A DNA stretch of 7,219 nt from CAZFER01 sp964517495 (lineage in GTDB: Bacteria > Hinthialibacterota > Hinthialibacteria > Hinthialibacterales > Hinthialibacteraceae), in the NCBI GenBank assembly GCA_964517495.1, contig CAZFER010000139.1, forward strand, positions 1 through 7,219, in the 5' to 3' direction. Below the pieces are notes generated by a model that ran no database searches, was not told the origin of the DNA, and was given only the letters and a program-made list of their open reading frames with translations. Made by a program: the position numbers and the translations under genes. This document shows, piece after piece, positions 7,163 through 7,219 of this stretch. Position 1 is the stretch's first letter. Each line of letters begins with the position of its first letter.

Positions 7163-7219
7163 ATGTTTGGATGGCTTGATAGGCGGAGAAAGTGGTTTTT
7201 AAGGTTTTCAGGTTTTCGG
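7163..7219 (+). CDS. possible start of a divergent gene (partial, runs off the right edge)
   Basis: Nineteen codons are open from ATG to the window end, reading MFGWLDRRRKWFLRFSGFR. The peptide is very basic and aromatic, as in the cytoplasmic N-terminal tail of some membrane proteins, but no family can be recognised. Upstream, GAGTGAGTGG at 7145-7154 offers only a weak ribosome binding site. A consensus -35 TTGACA is present on + at 7103-7108, but the nearest -10-like TATTAT (7130-7135) is 21 bases away. The gap between the chosen start of the PKD-protein gene and this ATG is 182 bases, typical of a divergent promoter region. It may equally be a chance open frame. Confidence 0.3.
   Translation, partial: MFGWLDRRRKWFLRFSGFR

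Noticed and set aside
1..7219. tRNA, rRNA, CRISPR array, insertion sequence, transposon ends or phage genes
   Set aside because: No cloverleaf, regularly spaced DNA repeats, transposase motifs or terminal inverted repeats were seen. The repeats in the large gene are protein-level TPRs with diverged DNA.

Overview
The window carries two complete genes, both on the minus strand, and only the extreme edges of two possible neighbours. The base composition is moderately AT-rich by eye. Both complete products begin with Sec-type signal peptides, so they are probably exported. The coding style, the very large TPR protein and the PKD-type domain suggest a bacterium with an outer membrane or large extracytoplasmic proteins. 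Uncultivated lineages rich in giant TPR proteins (for example Omnitrophota, Lentisphaerota or deltaproteobacterial groups) would fit. That assignment is a weak inference, because no taxonomic marker is present.

Layout in + coordinates: 1-99 is a short intergenic stretch that appears to hold the promoter and ribosome binding site of a further minus-strand gene starting at about position 7. Positions 100-5598 (minus) encode an 1832-residue protein made almost entirely of TPR-like helical repeats. A transglutaminase/papain-like domain is inserted near residues 345-435, with a recognisable Cys-His-Asp triad (C377, H412, D428). Positions 5599-5702 hold the ribosome binding site of that gene and a strong hairpin that looks like the intrinsic terminator of the upstream gene. 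Positions 5703-6980 (minus) encode a 425-residue exported protein with a helical N-terminal part, an Asp-rich linker and a C-terminal PKD/REJ-type beta-sandwich domain. Positions 6981-7162 are an AT-rich leader and intergenic region with a consensus -10 box for the minus-strand gene and two short direct repeats. From 7163 to the right edge a + strand frame stays open and may be the start of a divergent gene.

The two complete genes are co-directional and 104 bp apart, both exported, and both combine interaction modules (TPR-like helices, PKD). A shared role at the cell envelope is plausible but is inference only. The terminator between them argues against simple full co-transcription. The most notable item is the large TPR-transglutaminase-TPR protein, whose architecture and apparently intact catalytic triad suggest a secreted enzyme or processing factor on a very large scaffold. 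I see no mobile element, CRISPR array, tRNA, rRNA or recognisable defence or biosynthetic cluster.
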